Assembly (NCBI GenBank): GCA_036583965.1
Contig: JAZBQD010000018.1
Location: 70,185,564-70,249,563 of the forward strand
Length of the DNA: 64,000 bases
DNA from: Prunella strophiata
Taxonomy: Eukaryota; Chordata; Aves; Passeriformes; Prunellidae
Direction: 5' to 3'
The position numbers and the translations under genes were made by a program. Under the pieces are notes generated by a model that worked only from the letters and a program-made list of their open reading frames with translations, was not told the origin of the DNA and made no database searches. The stretch's first letter is position 1. Every line of letters begins with the position of its first letter. Below, in pieces: positions 11,641-20,639 of the stretch.

Positions 11641-13253
11641 TTCCTTCCTTCCTCCTTCCTTCCTTCCTTCCTTCCTTCCTCCTTCCTTCCTTCCTTCCTT
11701 CCTTCCTTCCTTCCTCCTTCCTTCCTTCCTTCCTCCTTCCTTCCTTCCTTCCTTCCTTCCTTCCTTCCTTCCTTCCTTCCTCCTTCCTTCCTTCCTCCTT
11801 CCTTCCTTCCTTCCTCCTTCCTTCCTTCCTTCCTCCTTCCTTCCTTCCTTCCTCCTTCCTTCCTTCCTTCCTTCCTTCCTTCCTTCCTTCCTTCCTCCTT
11901 CCTTCCTTCCTTCCTCCTTCCTTCCTTCCTCCTTCCTTCCTTCCTCCTTCCTTCCTTCCTTCCTTCCTCCTTCCTTCCTTCCTTCCTCCTTCCTTCCTTC
12001 CTTCCTTCCTTCCTTCCTTCCTTCCTTCCTTCCTTCCTTCCTCCTTCCTTCCTTCCTTCCTCCTTCCTTCCTTCCTTCCTTCCTTCCTTCCTTCCTTCCT
12101 TCCTCCTTCCTTCCTTCCTTCCTTCCTTCCTTCCTCCTTCCTTCCTTCCTTCCTCCTTCCTTCCTTCCTTCCTTCCTTCCTTCCTTCCTTCCTTCCTTCC
12201 TCCTTCCTTCCTTCCTTCCTTCCTTCCTTCCTTCCTTCCTTCCTTCCTTCCTTCCTTCCTTCCTTCCTTCCTTCCTTCCTTCCTCCTTCCTTCCTTCCTT
12301 CCTCCTTCCTTCCTTCCTTCCTTCCTTCCTTCCTTCCTTCCTCCTTCCTTCCTTCCTTCCTTCCTTCCTTCCTTCCTTCCTCCTTCCTTCCTTCCTTCCT
12401 TCCTTCCTTCCTCCTTCCTTCCTTCCTCCTTCCTTCCTTCCTCCTTCCTTCCTTCCTTCCTCCTTCCTTCCTTCCTTCCTTCCTTCCTTCCTTCCTTCCT
12501 CCTTCCTTCCTTCCTCCTTCCTTCCTTCCTTCCTTCCTCCTTCCTTCCTTCCTTCCTCCTTCCTTCCTTCCTCCTTCCTTCCTTCCTTCCTTCCTCCTTC
12601 CTTCCTTCCTTCCTTCCTTCCTCCTTCCTTCCTTCCTCCTTCCTTCCTTCCTTCCTTCCTCCTTCCTTCCTTCCTTCCTCCTTCCTTCCTTCCTTCCTTC
12701 CTCCTTCCTTCCTTCCTTCCTTCCTCCTTCCTTCCTTCCTTCCTTCCTCCTTCCTTCCTTCCTCCTTCCTTCCTTCCTTCCTTCCTTCCTTCCTTCCTTC
12801 CTCCTTCCTTCCTTCCTCCTTCCTTCCTTCCTTCCTTCCTCCTTCCTTCCTTCCTTCCTTCCTTCCTTCCTTCCTTCCTTCCTTCCTCCTTCCTTCCTTC
12901 CTTCCTTCCTCCTTCCTTCCTTCCTTCCTTCCTTCCTTCCTTCCTTCCTTCCTTCCTTCCTTCCTTCCTTCCTTCCTTCCTTCCTTCCTTCCTTCCTTCC
13001 TTCCTTCCTTCCTTCCTTCCTTCCTTCCTTCCTTCCTTCCTTCCTTCCTTCCTTCCTTCCTTCCTTCCTTCCTCCTTCCTTCCTTCCTTCCTTCCTCCTT
13101 CCTTCCTTCCTTCCTTCCTTCCTTCCTTCCTTCCTTCCTTCCTTCCTTCCTTCCTTCCTTCCTTCCTTCCTTCCTCCTTCCTTCCTTCCTTCCTTCCTTC
13201 CTTCCTTCCTTCCTCCTTCCTTCCTTCCTTCCTTCCTTCCTTCCTTCCTCCTC
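11641..13253. repeat. giant (TTCC)n array, interrupted
   Basis: About 1.6 kb of TTCC tetranucleotides. The left two thirds carry frequent CCTCC phase interruptions, and the right third is nearly pure. The plus strand is entirely pyrimidine, so triplex (H-DNA) formation is possible. Open frames of serine/leucine/phenylalanine/proline repeats arise from it and are not genes. Confidence 0.98.
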
Positions 13254-14081
13254 AGGAAGGAAGGAAGGAAGGAAGGAAGGAAGGAAGGAAGGAAGGAAGG
13301 AAGGAAGGAAGGAAGGAAGGAAGGAAGGAAGGAAGGAAGGAAGGAAGGAAGGAAGGAAGGAAGGAAGGAAGGAAGGAAGGAAGGAAGGAAGGAAGGAAGG
13401 AAGGAAGGAAGGAAGGAAGGAAGGAAGGAAGGAAGGAAGGAAGGAAGGAAGGAAGGAAGGAAGGAAGGAAGGAAGGAAGGAAGGAAGGAAGGAAGGAAGG
13501 AAGGAAGGAAGGAAGGAAGGAAGGAAGGAAGGAAGGAAGGAAGGAAGGAAGGAAGGAAGGAAGGAAGGAAGGAAGGAAGGAAGGAAGGAAGGAAGGAAGG
13601 AAGGAAGGAAGGAAGGAAGGAAGGAAGGAAGGAAGGAAGGAAGGAAGGAAGGAAGGAAGGAAGGAAGGAAGGAAGGAAGGAAGGAAGGAAGGAAGGAAGG
13701 AAGGAAGGAAGGAAGGAAGGAAGGAAGGAAGGAAGGAAGGAAGGAAGGAAGGAAGGAAGGAAGGAAGGAAGGAAGGAAGGAAGGAAGGAAGGAAGGAAGG
13801 AAGGAAGGAAGGAAGGAAGGAAGGAAGGAAGGAAGGAAGGAAGGAAGGAAGGAAGGAAGGAAGGAAGGAAGGAAGGAAGGAAGGAAGGAAGGAAGGAAGG
13901 AAGGAAGGAAGGAAGGAAGGAAGGAAGGAAGGAAGGAAGGAAGGAAGGAAGGAAGGAAGGAAGGAAGGAAGGAAGGAAGGAAGGAAGGAAGGAAGGAAGG
14001 AAGGAAGGAAGGAAGGAAGGAAGGAAGGAAGGAAGGAAGGAAGGAAGGAAGGAAGGAAGGAAGGAAGGAAGGAAGGAAGGA
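13254..14081. repeat. giant (GGAA)n array, pure
   Basis: About 207 uninterrupted GGAA units, the reverse complement of the preceding array, joined at a short CTCCTCAGG centre. Together they form a very large inverted repeat. GGAA is the ETS-family core motif, and this arm ends about 210 bp before the SIGLEC1 start codon. Confidence 0.98.
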
Positions 14082-14084
14082 ATT

Positions 14085-14293
14085 AAGGAAGAAGTAGGAC
14101 TGAGGAACTTCCTTCATCCGGGCCTGGACTTCTTCCTGCATTCAGTACTTCCTTACTCTTCCTTCCCCTTTCCTTTTTTATCCCACAGGGATCCATCCCA
14201 CCCATTCCAAGGTCCTCAGCCACCCCCTCTTGTCCCCCGGGTCCCCTGTGCCGGTGTGACCCCGTGTCCCCCATGTCCCCTGGCAGTGCCACC
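14085..14293 (+). promoter_or_regulatory. SIGLEC1: SIGLEC1 5' flank / probable 5' UTR
   Basis: Sequence between the GGAA array and the start codon. It contains AGGAAGAAGTAGG (PU.1/ETS-like) near 14087 and a pyrimidine tract ending in TCCCACAG at 14181-14188 that would serve as a splice acceptor. The stretch 14189-14293 may therefore be 5' UTR. No TATA box is seen. The start codon context GCCACCATGC is a near-ideal Kozak sequence. Confidence 0.4.
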
Positions 14294-14342
14294 ATGCGCC
14301 TGCCCCGCTGCCTCGTGCTCCTGGCCAGCCTCGTCCCGCCAG
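14294..14342 (+). CDS. SIGLEC1: SIGLEC1 exon 1: signal peptide
   Basis: Sixteen codons (MRLPRCLVLLASLVPP) plus one base. A basic N-terminus and a hydrophobic core are as expected for a signal peptide, which is completed by exon 2 (ALS). Start chosen by the Kozak context GCCACCATG and by matching the human first-exon length. Donor GTATGG at 14343. Confidence 0.85.
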
Positions 14343-14781
14343 GTATGGGGACAGTGACACCCTTGGGACTGGCCCCAGTGGGTGGGAGTAGGAGCCAGGC
14401 AGGAATTTGGGGGATCCCAAGGCTGCTCCTGGGGGGATTTGCTGTGATCCCACACTCCTGAAGGGGAGGGATGGGGTGACAATGGGACAGCCAGGCCATG
14501 GGAGCAAGGACAAGGCGCCAGGGTGAGGAAAGGGGGTGAGGAAACAAATTTGGGACCCCAGGACATTTCTTTCCCCTTTTTCCTCATTATTTAGCCCCAA
14601 AAGATCCAGTTTTCCCAGTTATCTCCCCCTTCTCCACCCCAAAACCTCCTCGTGGAGGGGTTTATCCCAAATCCCACCTCCTCTCCCACCTTCCCCATCA
14701 AGCACAGCTGACATGTCCCCAACATGTCCTGGGGGAAGTGGGGACACTTCTGGCTCCCTGATCCCGGTTTTTCCTGCACAG

Positions 14782-15141
14782 CCCTCAGCTTCTGGGGGGT
14801 CTCCTACCCCGAGTCCCTGCAGGCCAGCGGGGGGTCCTGCCTGGTTGTCCCCTGCACCTTCAGCTACCCCGTGGATGTGACAACCGCCGATGGCATTGTG
14901 GCCATCTGGTACAAGGACTACGACGGCCAGCGGACGCTGGTGTTCCACTCCACCACCCCCCAGGATGTGGATCCCCATTTTGGGGGTCGTGCCCAGCTCC
15001 TGGGGGACCCCATGGCCCGGAATTGCACCCTGCTGCTGCAGGGGGTGACACCAGGGGACAGTGGCCTCTACAGGTTCCGCTTCGAGATCATCAACGGCGA
15101 CCGCTGGTCAGCATCGCGGGATGTGATCCTGAGAATTTCAG
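14782..15141 (+). CDS. SIGLEC1: SIGLEC1 exon 2: V-set sialic-acid-binding domain
   Basis: Encodes residues 17-136, the N-terminal lectin domain. The conserved sialic-acid contacts are present: W21 in the strand-A motif SFWGVS, the essential arginine R116 in YRFRFEI, and W125 in GDRWSAS. These correspond to mature human W2, R97 and W106, and even the precursor numbering agrees. C41 and C98 form the unusual intra-sheet disulfide of Siglecs, and C36 should pair with domain 2. The frame is intact. A glycosylation sequon (NCT) lies at residue 97. Donor GTGAGT. Confidence 0.93.
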
Positions 15142-15223
15142 GTGAGTAAAACACCGAAATTCCCAAAAAATTCCCTTCTTGCCCATTCCATGTGGTCATC
15201 CTTCCCTCTGCTCTCCATCCCAG

Positions 15224-15520
15224 AGGATCTGGAACGTCCCAGTGTCACCAGCAGCGAGGAGCAGACCGAGGGACAAAGGTCCACCTTGCAGTGCTCCACA
15301 CCCTACGTTTGTCCCAGGGGTGACATCGTCCTGCGCTGGGAGGGCTACAACCCCCAGGTGTCCGAGGTGTCCAGCCACGTCCAGCTGGACACCAGCGGGG
15401 TCAGCCAGCAGGTGACCCTGACCAGCTTCTTCACCTGGAAGGACCATTCCAAGAAGCTGCTCTGCAAGGTTTCCGACGGATCCAAGAGGGCGAGCACGGA
15501 GGTGGAGCTGCGGGTCAGAC
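15224..15520 (+). CDS. SIGLEC1: SIGLEC1 exon 3: C2 domain 2
   Basis: Residues about 137-235. The motif LQCSTPYVCPRGD holds both the strand-B cysteine and the extra cysteine that links to domain 1, exactly as in sialoadhesin (CSTPYVC). The second canonical cysteine is in KLLCKVS. The frame is intact, phase 1 to phase 1, donor GTACGT. Confidence 0.92.
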
Positions 15521-15707
15521 GTACGTGGGATGGGGACAGGGGACGACCTCTGTCATGGCCACCCCCTCCTTCCCTGCAAGCATTTTCCTCCCTCCCTTTC
15601 CTGCTCCCTGGCCACATCTGTCCCTTAGGTGCCACCTCCTGTGGCTCACCTCCCCTTTTCCGTGCCCCAGGGTGGTGACATCCGCGTCCCTCTGTGTCTC
15701 CCAGCAG

Positions 15708-15972
15708 ACGCCCCCAAGGACACGCAGGTGTCACTGAGCCCTTCCTCAGGGGAACATCGGTGTGGGTGACATGGTGACCCTGAGCTGTGAGGTTGGCAGC
15801 AGCCACCCCCCGGTCTCGGGGTACCACTGGTACAAGGACGGGTTGGCCGTGAGCACTGAGCAGGTGCTGGCCCTGAGGGGGGTGCGTCGTGAGGACCACG
15901 GGCGGTACCACTGCGAGGCCCAGAACGCCCTTGGCACCGGGGTGTCACCTCCTGTCACCCTCCACGTGTTCT
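15708..15972 (+). CDS. SIGLEC1: SIGLEC1 exon 4: C2 domain 3 (one-base frame break)
   Basis: Begins HAPKDTQVSLSP, aligning with human YAPKGVKILLSP. It continues MVTLSCEV, GYHWYKDG and HGRYHCEAQN in a second frame. The two halves are offset by one base; the excess maps to the GGGG at 15749-15752. Exon length is one base over what phase 1/phase 1 needs. An acceptor three bases upstream (CCCAG at 15704) would add one residue in the same frame. Either a consensus error or a real frameshift. Confidence 0.85.
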
Positions 15973-16209
15973 GTAAGTGCCACATGAGCTCTACCGGGGT
16001 GGGACATCAGCTGAGTGTCCCAGGCTGGGGTGGCATGGACTGGGATGGAGGTCCAGGAATTGGGGTATCCGTGCAGGAGGAGGGTGGTGGCCCTGTTGTG
16101 CCACACCTGTGTCCCTTGTCTTGGTGATCCCGGAAAACAGGGAGGGATTTCCAGCCAAGGACCCAGGGAGCAGAGCTGGGAAGGGGTTGGGAGCTTGGAG
16201 ATCCAGAGC

Positions 16210-16365
16210 CATGGTGGGAAGTGACCTTGTGGGTCATTCCCACCCCTGCCATGGGCACGGGCACTTGCTGCTATGCCAGGTGGATCCAAGTCATGTCCAG
16301 CATGGCCTTGGACACTGCCAGGGATCCAGGGGCAGCCACAGCAAATCTGGGAATTCCAGCCCCAC
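16210..16365 (+). mobile_element. CR1 fragment in SIGLEC1 intron 4
   Basis: CCCCTGCCATGGGCACGGG, GCATGGCCTTGGACACTG and CAGGGATCCAGGGGCAGCC follow the order of a CR1 3' region. Confidence 0.65.
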
Positions 16366-16733
16366 GGGGAAGGGATGAGGCTCCTTTTCCCACCAGACCC
16401 CTCATCAAAGACAAATCCCCTGCCTTTCCCTGCCTGAGCTGGAATCCCACAGGGAACATCTCCCCACTGATGGCTCCCTGTGCTCCCTCCAAAGCCCCCC
16501 GTGCCCACCCCGAGAGGTGAAAGACCCTTCCCCACCCACCTATGAGTTTAGCCCCCAGGGCTTTTCTCTAAAGCCAGGTGTCCCCAGCTGGTGGCAGGGC
16601 ACAAACCCAAATGTCCCCCAGGTCTGCTGTTAGGGGCTTCCATCTTCTCCCAGGCTCTGGAATGGGGGAGTTAGGGTGGGAGTTCTGTTTTCCTGTCCCC
16701 AGGGCCATCCTGAATGTGTCCCTCCTCCCTCAG

Positions 16734-16995
16734 CCGCAGAGATCTCGGCCAGCCCCTGCCGCCGAGGTGCGCGAGGGGACGGCCACCACCTTGTCCTGCG
16801 ATGTCCCCGGGCGGGAGGGACATCCCGGGGAGCTGACCTACACCTGGTACAAGAACAGCGCGTGGCTCAAGGAGGGCCCAGCCCACACCCTCCTCTTCCC
16901 CGCGGTGGCCGCTGGTGACGCCGGCTACTACTCCTGCCAAGTGACCAACAGCCAGGGCAGTGACACGGCGCAGGCCATCAGCCTCAGCGTGACGT
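16734..16995 (+). CDS. SIGLEC1: SIGLEC1 exon 5: C2 domain 4 (one-base frame break)
   Basis: Starts SAEISASP and then, shifted by one base, reads EVREGTATTLSC, LTYTWYKNSAWLKEGP and AGYYSCQVTN. The excess base lies at CCCC 16753-16756. First of the short YTWYKN-type domains. Borders CAG|CC and T|GTGAGT fit phase 1 once the extra base is ignored. Confidence 0.85.
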
Positions 16996-17389
16996 GTGAG
17001 TGCCACCAGCTCCTGACACATGGGGCTGTGCAAACTCCCCAAAATCCAGGAAATCCCCCCAAAAATTCATGGCAAAGCCTCTTCCTGAGCGTCCCAGGAG
17101 TAGATGAGGGGGGTCAGCCCTGCTCGCTGAATTTTATGGGAATTTTGGCCATGAGGCAGGCTTGAAGGTGACATTAAGTGACATTTGGGACATCTCCATT
17201 GCAGTCTCTCCCACTAATCCTCTCCATTCCATAAGAACTGGGGAGGTTTCTCATGGAGAATCAGTGGGATAAGAACAGCTCAAGAGGTTTTTAGGGGAAA
17301 AATAACCCAGCCATGGGTTGGTTGTGACAATTTTGGGGTAAATCTGACCCAGTGGCACACAGGACAAGCCAGATTGTGACATCCAGTTT

Positions 17390-17535
17390 GGGTGGGGGGA
17401 CACTTCCCATCCCTGGAAGTGCCCAAGGTCAGGTTGGATGGAGCTTGGAGCCACCTGGGCTAGTAGAAGTTGTCTCTGCCCATGGGACCAGCTGGGATTT
17501 AATGTCCCCTCCAACTCAAACCACTCTGGGATTTC
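17390..17535 (-). mobile_element. CR1 fragment in SIGLEC1 intron 5
   Basis: Reverse-strand CR1 3' region: CATCCCTGGAAGTGCCCAAGG then CCAACTCAAACCACTCTGGG on the plus strand. It ends about 55 bp before the exon 6 acceptor. Confidence 0.65.
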
Positions 17536-17591
17536 CCCTGTGACCACACCACGAGGACATCCCGACCTCATCAACCTCTCCCACCCTACAG

Positions 17592-17891
17592 ATCCACCCC
17601 GAATTCCCACCCTCACGCTCTTCCAGGAGACCCAGGGTGGCCGGCTGGTCATTGTCCGCTGCACTGTGGACAGCCACCCTCCGGCCACTCTGGCCATCAA
17701 CCACGATGGCACCGTGCTGGCCACCAGCGGGGCCCAGGTGGCCCTGGGCCAGCGGCTCAGTGTCACCACCTCCCACAATTCCCTGCGGCTGGAAATCCGG
17801 GATGCAGGACCCCAGGATAGCGGGAAGTACGGCTGCACCGCCAGCAACGTCCACGGCAACGCCAGTGCCACCAAGGTCCTGGTGACCCGCG
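17592..17891 (+). CDS. SIGLEC1: SIGLEC1 exon 6: C2 domain 5, intact
   Basis: First long YPPR-type domain (YPPRIPTLTLF). Strand-B cysteine in VIVRCTVDSHPPA, strand-F cysteine in GKYGCTASNVHGNASAT. The tail GNASAT is typical of these sialoadhesin domains and contains a glycosylation sequon. 300 bp, phase 1, donor GTGAGT. Confidence 0.92.
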
Positions 17892-18576
17892 GTGAGTCCC
17901 GGGGTGACATGGCTGCTCCTGGGTTTGAGGTGATAATGAGCCCCCAAAACTGGGGGGACACACAGCCCCACAGAGCCCTGTGGTGGCACTGGGGGACATC
18001 AGTGTCCTGGGGGCTGTGTGGTGCCCCTTCCTCAGAGCTGGAGAGGCCCCTGGGGTTTTGTTTCCCACAATGCCAAAAAATCAGTAAATTTATCCAAACT
18101 TTTCTGCCCCATCCATCCCCACCAGTCACTGCCCCCTGGCCCCCAAGTCTGGATAATTTGAGGTGACTGATGCAGCAGAAGGAGAGAAAAGTCCCCAAAT
18201 CCATGTCCAAGAGGAACATCCTTTAGGATCCCAAAGAACCCCAAAAGAAACCTCAAGGTCCAATTCCAGAGAAACCAAACCTGGATTTGGGTGTCCCAGT
18301 GGTGAGCTGGAAGTCGGACAAGGCCCAACCAGTGGGAAGAGGGGAGAGGGTCCATCCTGGGAAAAAGTCACCTGGATGAACCTGGCACTTGGAAAAAGCA
18401 GGAAAGGGTCAGGAAAGGCCCCATTTGCCTGTGCAGTGTCCCCAGGGAATGTCACCCCCCACAGACCCACAGTGAGGGAGCGGACTCAGGGAAGCCCAAC
18501 AGGGAATTGTAGCTGGACAGATCCACAGGAAGGATTTCCCTCCTTCCCTGAAATCCCTCTCCCCCCCCTGCTCCAG

Positions 18577-18832
18577 CCGCAGGGCTCCTGATCCAGCCCT
18601 CAGCGGAGGTGACAGGAGGGGACCGCGGTGACCCTGACCTGCGTGGGGACAGGGGACGCGGCGGAGGAGCCGCTCTACACCTGGTACAGGAACGGCCGGA
18701 GGCTCCAGGAGAGCTCATTCCCAACCTTGGAATTCCCATCCGTCCGCGGGGACGACGCCGGCGCCTTCCAGTGCCAGGTCCAGACCAGGAACAGCAGCGA
18801 CACATCGGAGGCCGTCCCGCTCCGAGTGTTCT
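18577..18832 (+). CDS. SIGLEC1: SIGLEC1 exon 7: C2 domain 6 (one-base frame break)
   Basis: Begins AAGLLIQPSAEVTGG, matching human AARLLISPAAEVVEG, then reads VTLTCVGTG, LYTWYRNGRRLQES and AGAFQCQVQTRNSSD one base out of register. The best place for the extra base is GGGG at 18618-18621. Otherwise a complete short-type domain. Confidence 0.85.
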
Positions 18833-19044
18833 GTGAGTGTCCCATGGGAATTCCAAAGGGTCCTGGGGCTGAGCTGGGGGTGCTCCCACCCCGAGGTTGC
18901 CCCCATCCCCACCAGCCACAGCCAAGCAGCTCTTGGGCAGGAATGTGGGGAGGGAGAAAATTTCCCTTTGGTGGGTAAATCTGGGAGTTTGGGGGAGGAG
19001 GAATTTGGAGAATTCCCAGCTTCCCAAGAATTTTAAGAAGCAAA

Positions 19045-19385
19045 AATGGTCATAGAACCACAAATGGTTTGGGCTTGGGGGACCTCAAAACCCATCTCAT
19101 TCTGACCCCTTTGCCATGGGCAGGAGCACCTCCTGCCAGACCATGTCCAACGTGGATGTCCAAGAGTTTCTCAGGCAGCACTGGGAGCGTCAATCCCTTG
19201 GATTCCAAGGGATCCAGTGGTGTTTTGTCCCTGGACTGGGTTGGGAGGGACCTCAAAACCCTTCTTATTCCAACCCCTCTCCTCGTGGCAGGGACACCTC
19301 CCACTGTCCCAGATTATTCCAAACCCCATCCAACCTGGATGATCAGGCAGTGCTGGAAGCATCAACCCCTTGGATTCTGGGAGTT
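19045..19385 (+). mobile_element. two tandem CR1 3' fragments in SIGLEC1 intron 7
   Basis: Two successive copies (about 19045-19200 and 19235-19385) each run GGTTTGGG or GGGTTGGGA, GACCTCAAAACCC, a pyrimidine stretch, then GGCAGG and CACCTCC, as in CR1 3' ends. The second ends about 30 bp before the exon 8 acceptor. Confidence 0.65.
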
Positions 19386-19417
19386 TTCCCGACTCACGGA
19401 TCCAGTTTTCCCCACAG

Positions 19418-19708
19418 ACCCCCCGAGGCAGCCGGTGCTGAGCTCGTTCCTGCAGAGCCAGGGCGGGCGCCTGGGCATCATCCAGTGCTCCGTAGAGAGC
19501 GATCCCGAGTCCAACCTCACCCTCCGGAGAGGGGACGATGCCATCGCCTGCAGCCAGGGCTGTCCCCAAGCCACCAGCCCCAGGGTCCACGTCACCAGGT
19601 CCTACAACAGCCTGAAGGTGGAAATCCGGGATGTGGTGGTGGAGGATGAGGGGATTTACGTGTGCCAGGCTGGGAATTCCCAAGGAAGCGCCAGCGCCAC
19701 TGTGGATT
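19418..19708 (+). CDS. SIGLEC1: SIGLEC1 exon 8: C2 domain 7, intact
   Basis: Long-type domain opening YPPRQPVLSSFLQSQGG with cysteines in IIQCSVES and IYVCQAGN. The donor is TT|GTAAAG, which differs from the GTGAG-type donors of the other Ig exons. If it were skipped, a stop codon follows within five codons (at 19717). The intron after it is the longest in the gene, about 4 kb, and holds the 13-bp array and the poor-quality segment. Confidence 0.88.
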
Positions 19709-19904
19709 GTAAAGGATGAAAGTGAGAGGGGAAAGGGGAAAGGAGTAGGTCCGGAATATGGAAATCAATGGAGAGGAGGGAGCCGGGGGGAGGAGGGAAT
19801 GCTGGGGAAGGAGGCAAAGGCTCAGGAGATCGGTGCAGGGCAGGAGGGAGGCAGAAATGTGTCACATGGATAAGGGATCACATGTCCATGAAGTGAAATA
19901 CAGA

Positions 19905-20515
19905 CATGGAAATGTCACATGGAAATGCCACATGGAAATGCCACATGGAAATGCCACATGGAAATGCCACATGGAAATGCCACATGGAAATGCCACATGG
20001 AAATGCCACATGGAAATGCCACATGGAAATGCCACATGGAAATGCCACATGGAAATGCCACATGGAAATGCCACATGGAAATGCCACATGTCCATAAAAT
20101 CCAAACATGGAAATGTCACATGGAAATGCCACATGGAAATGCCACATGGAAATGCCACATGTCCATGAAATCCAAACATGGAAATGTCACATGGAAATGC
20201 CACATGGAAATGCCACATGGAAATGCCACATGGAAATGCCACATGGAAATGCCACATGGAAATGCCACATGGAAATGCCACATGGAAATGCCACATGGAA
20301 ATGCCACATGGAAATGCCACATGGAAATGCCACATGGAAATGCCACATGGAAATGCCACATGGAAATGCCACATGGAAATGCCACATGGAAATGCCACAT
20401 GGAAATGCCACATGGAAATGCCACATGGAAATGCCACATGGAAATGCCACATGGAAATGCCACATGGAAATGCCACGTGGAAATGTCACATGGAAATGCC
20501 ACATGTCCATGAAAT
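19905..20515. repeat. 13-bp minisatellite (~45 copies)
   Basis: ATGGAAATGCCAC repeated about 45 times in SIGLEC1 intron 8, with three CATGTCCATGAAATCC-type interruptions (near 20088, 20159 and 20503). Each junction carries an E-box-like CACATG. It encodes a peptide in every frame but is not a gene. Confidence 0.95.
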
Positions 20516-20639
20516 CCAGGAGCATGGAATGCCACAGGTCGCATGGAATCCAGATTTTCTGGTGGGATCCCCGCGTGATCATTCCAGCCCCTGGGCGTGG
20601 GGGATTCCCTGGCTGTGGGTGGGGTGGGACAGGACACTG

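Noticed and set aside
14188..14293. Firm call of a spliced 5' UTR exon for SIGLEC1
   Set aside because: The acceptor-like site is strong, but it sits at the edge of pyrimidine-rich repeat DNA, and the proposed partner donor at 11123 is 3 kb away with no other support.
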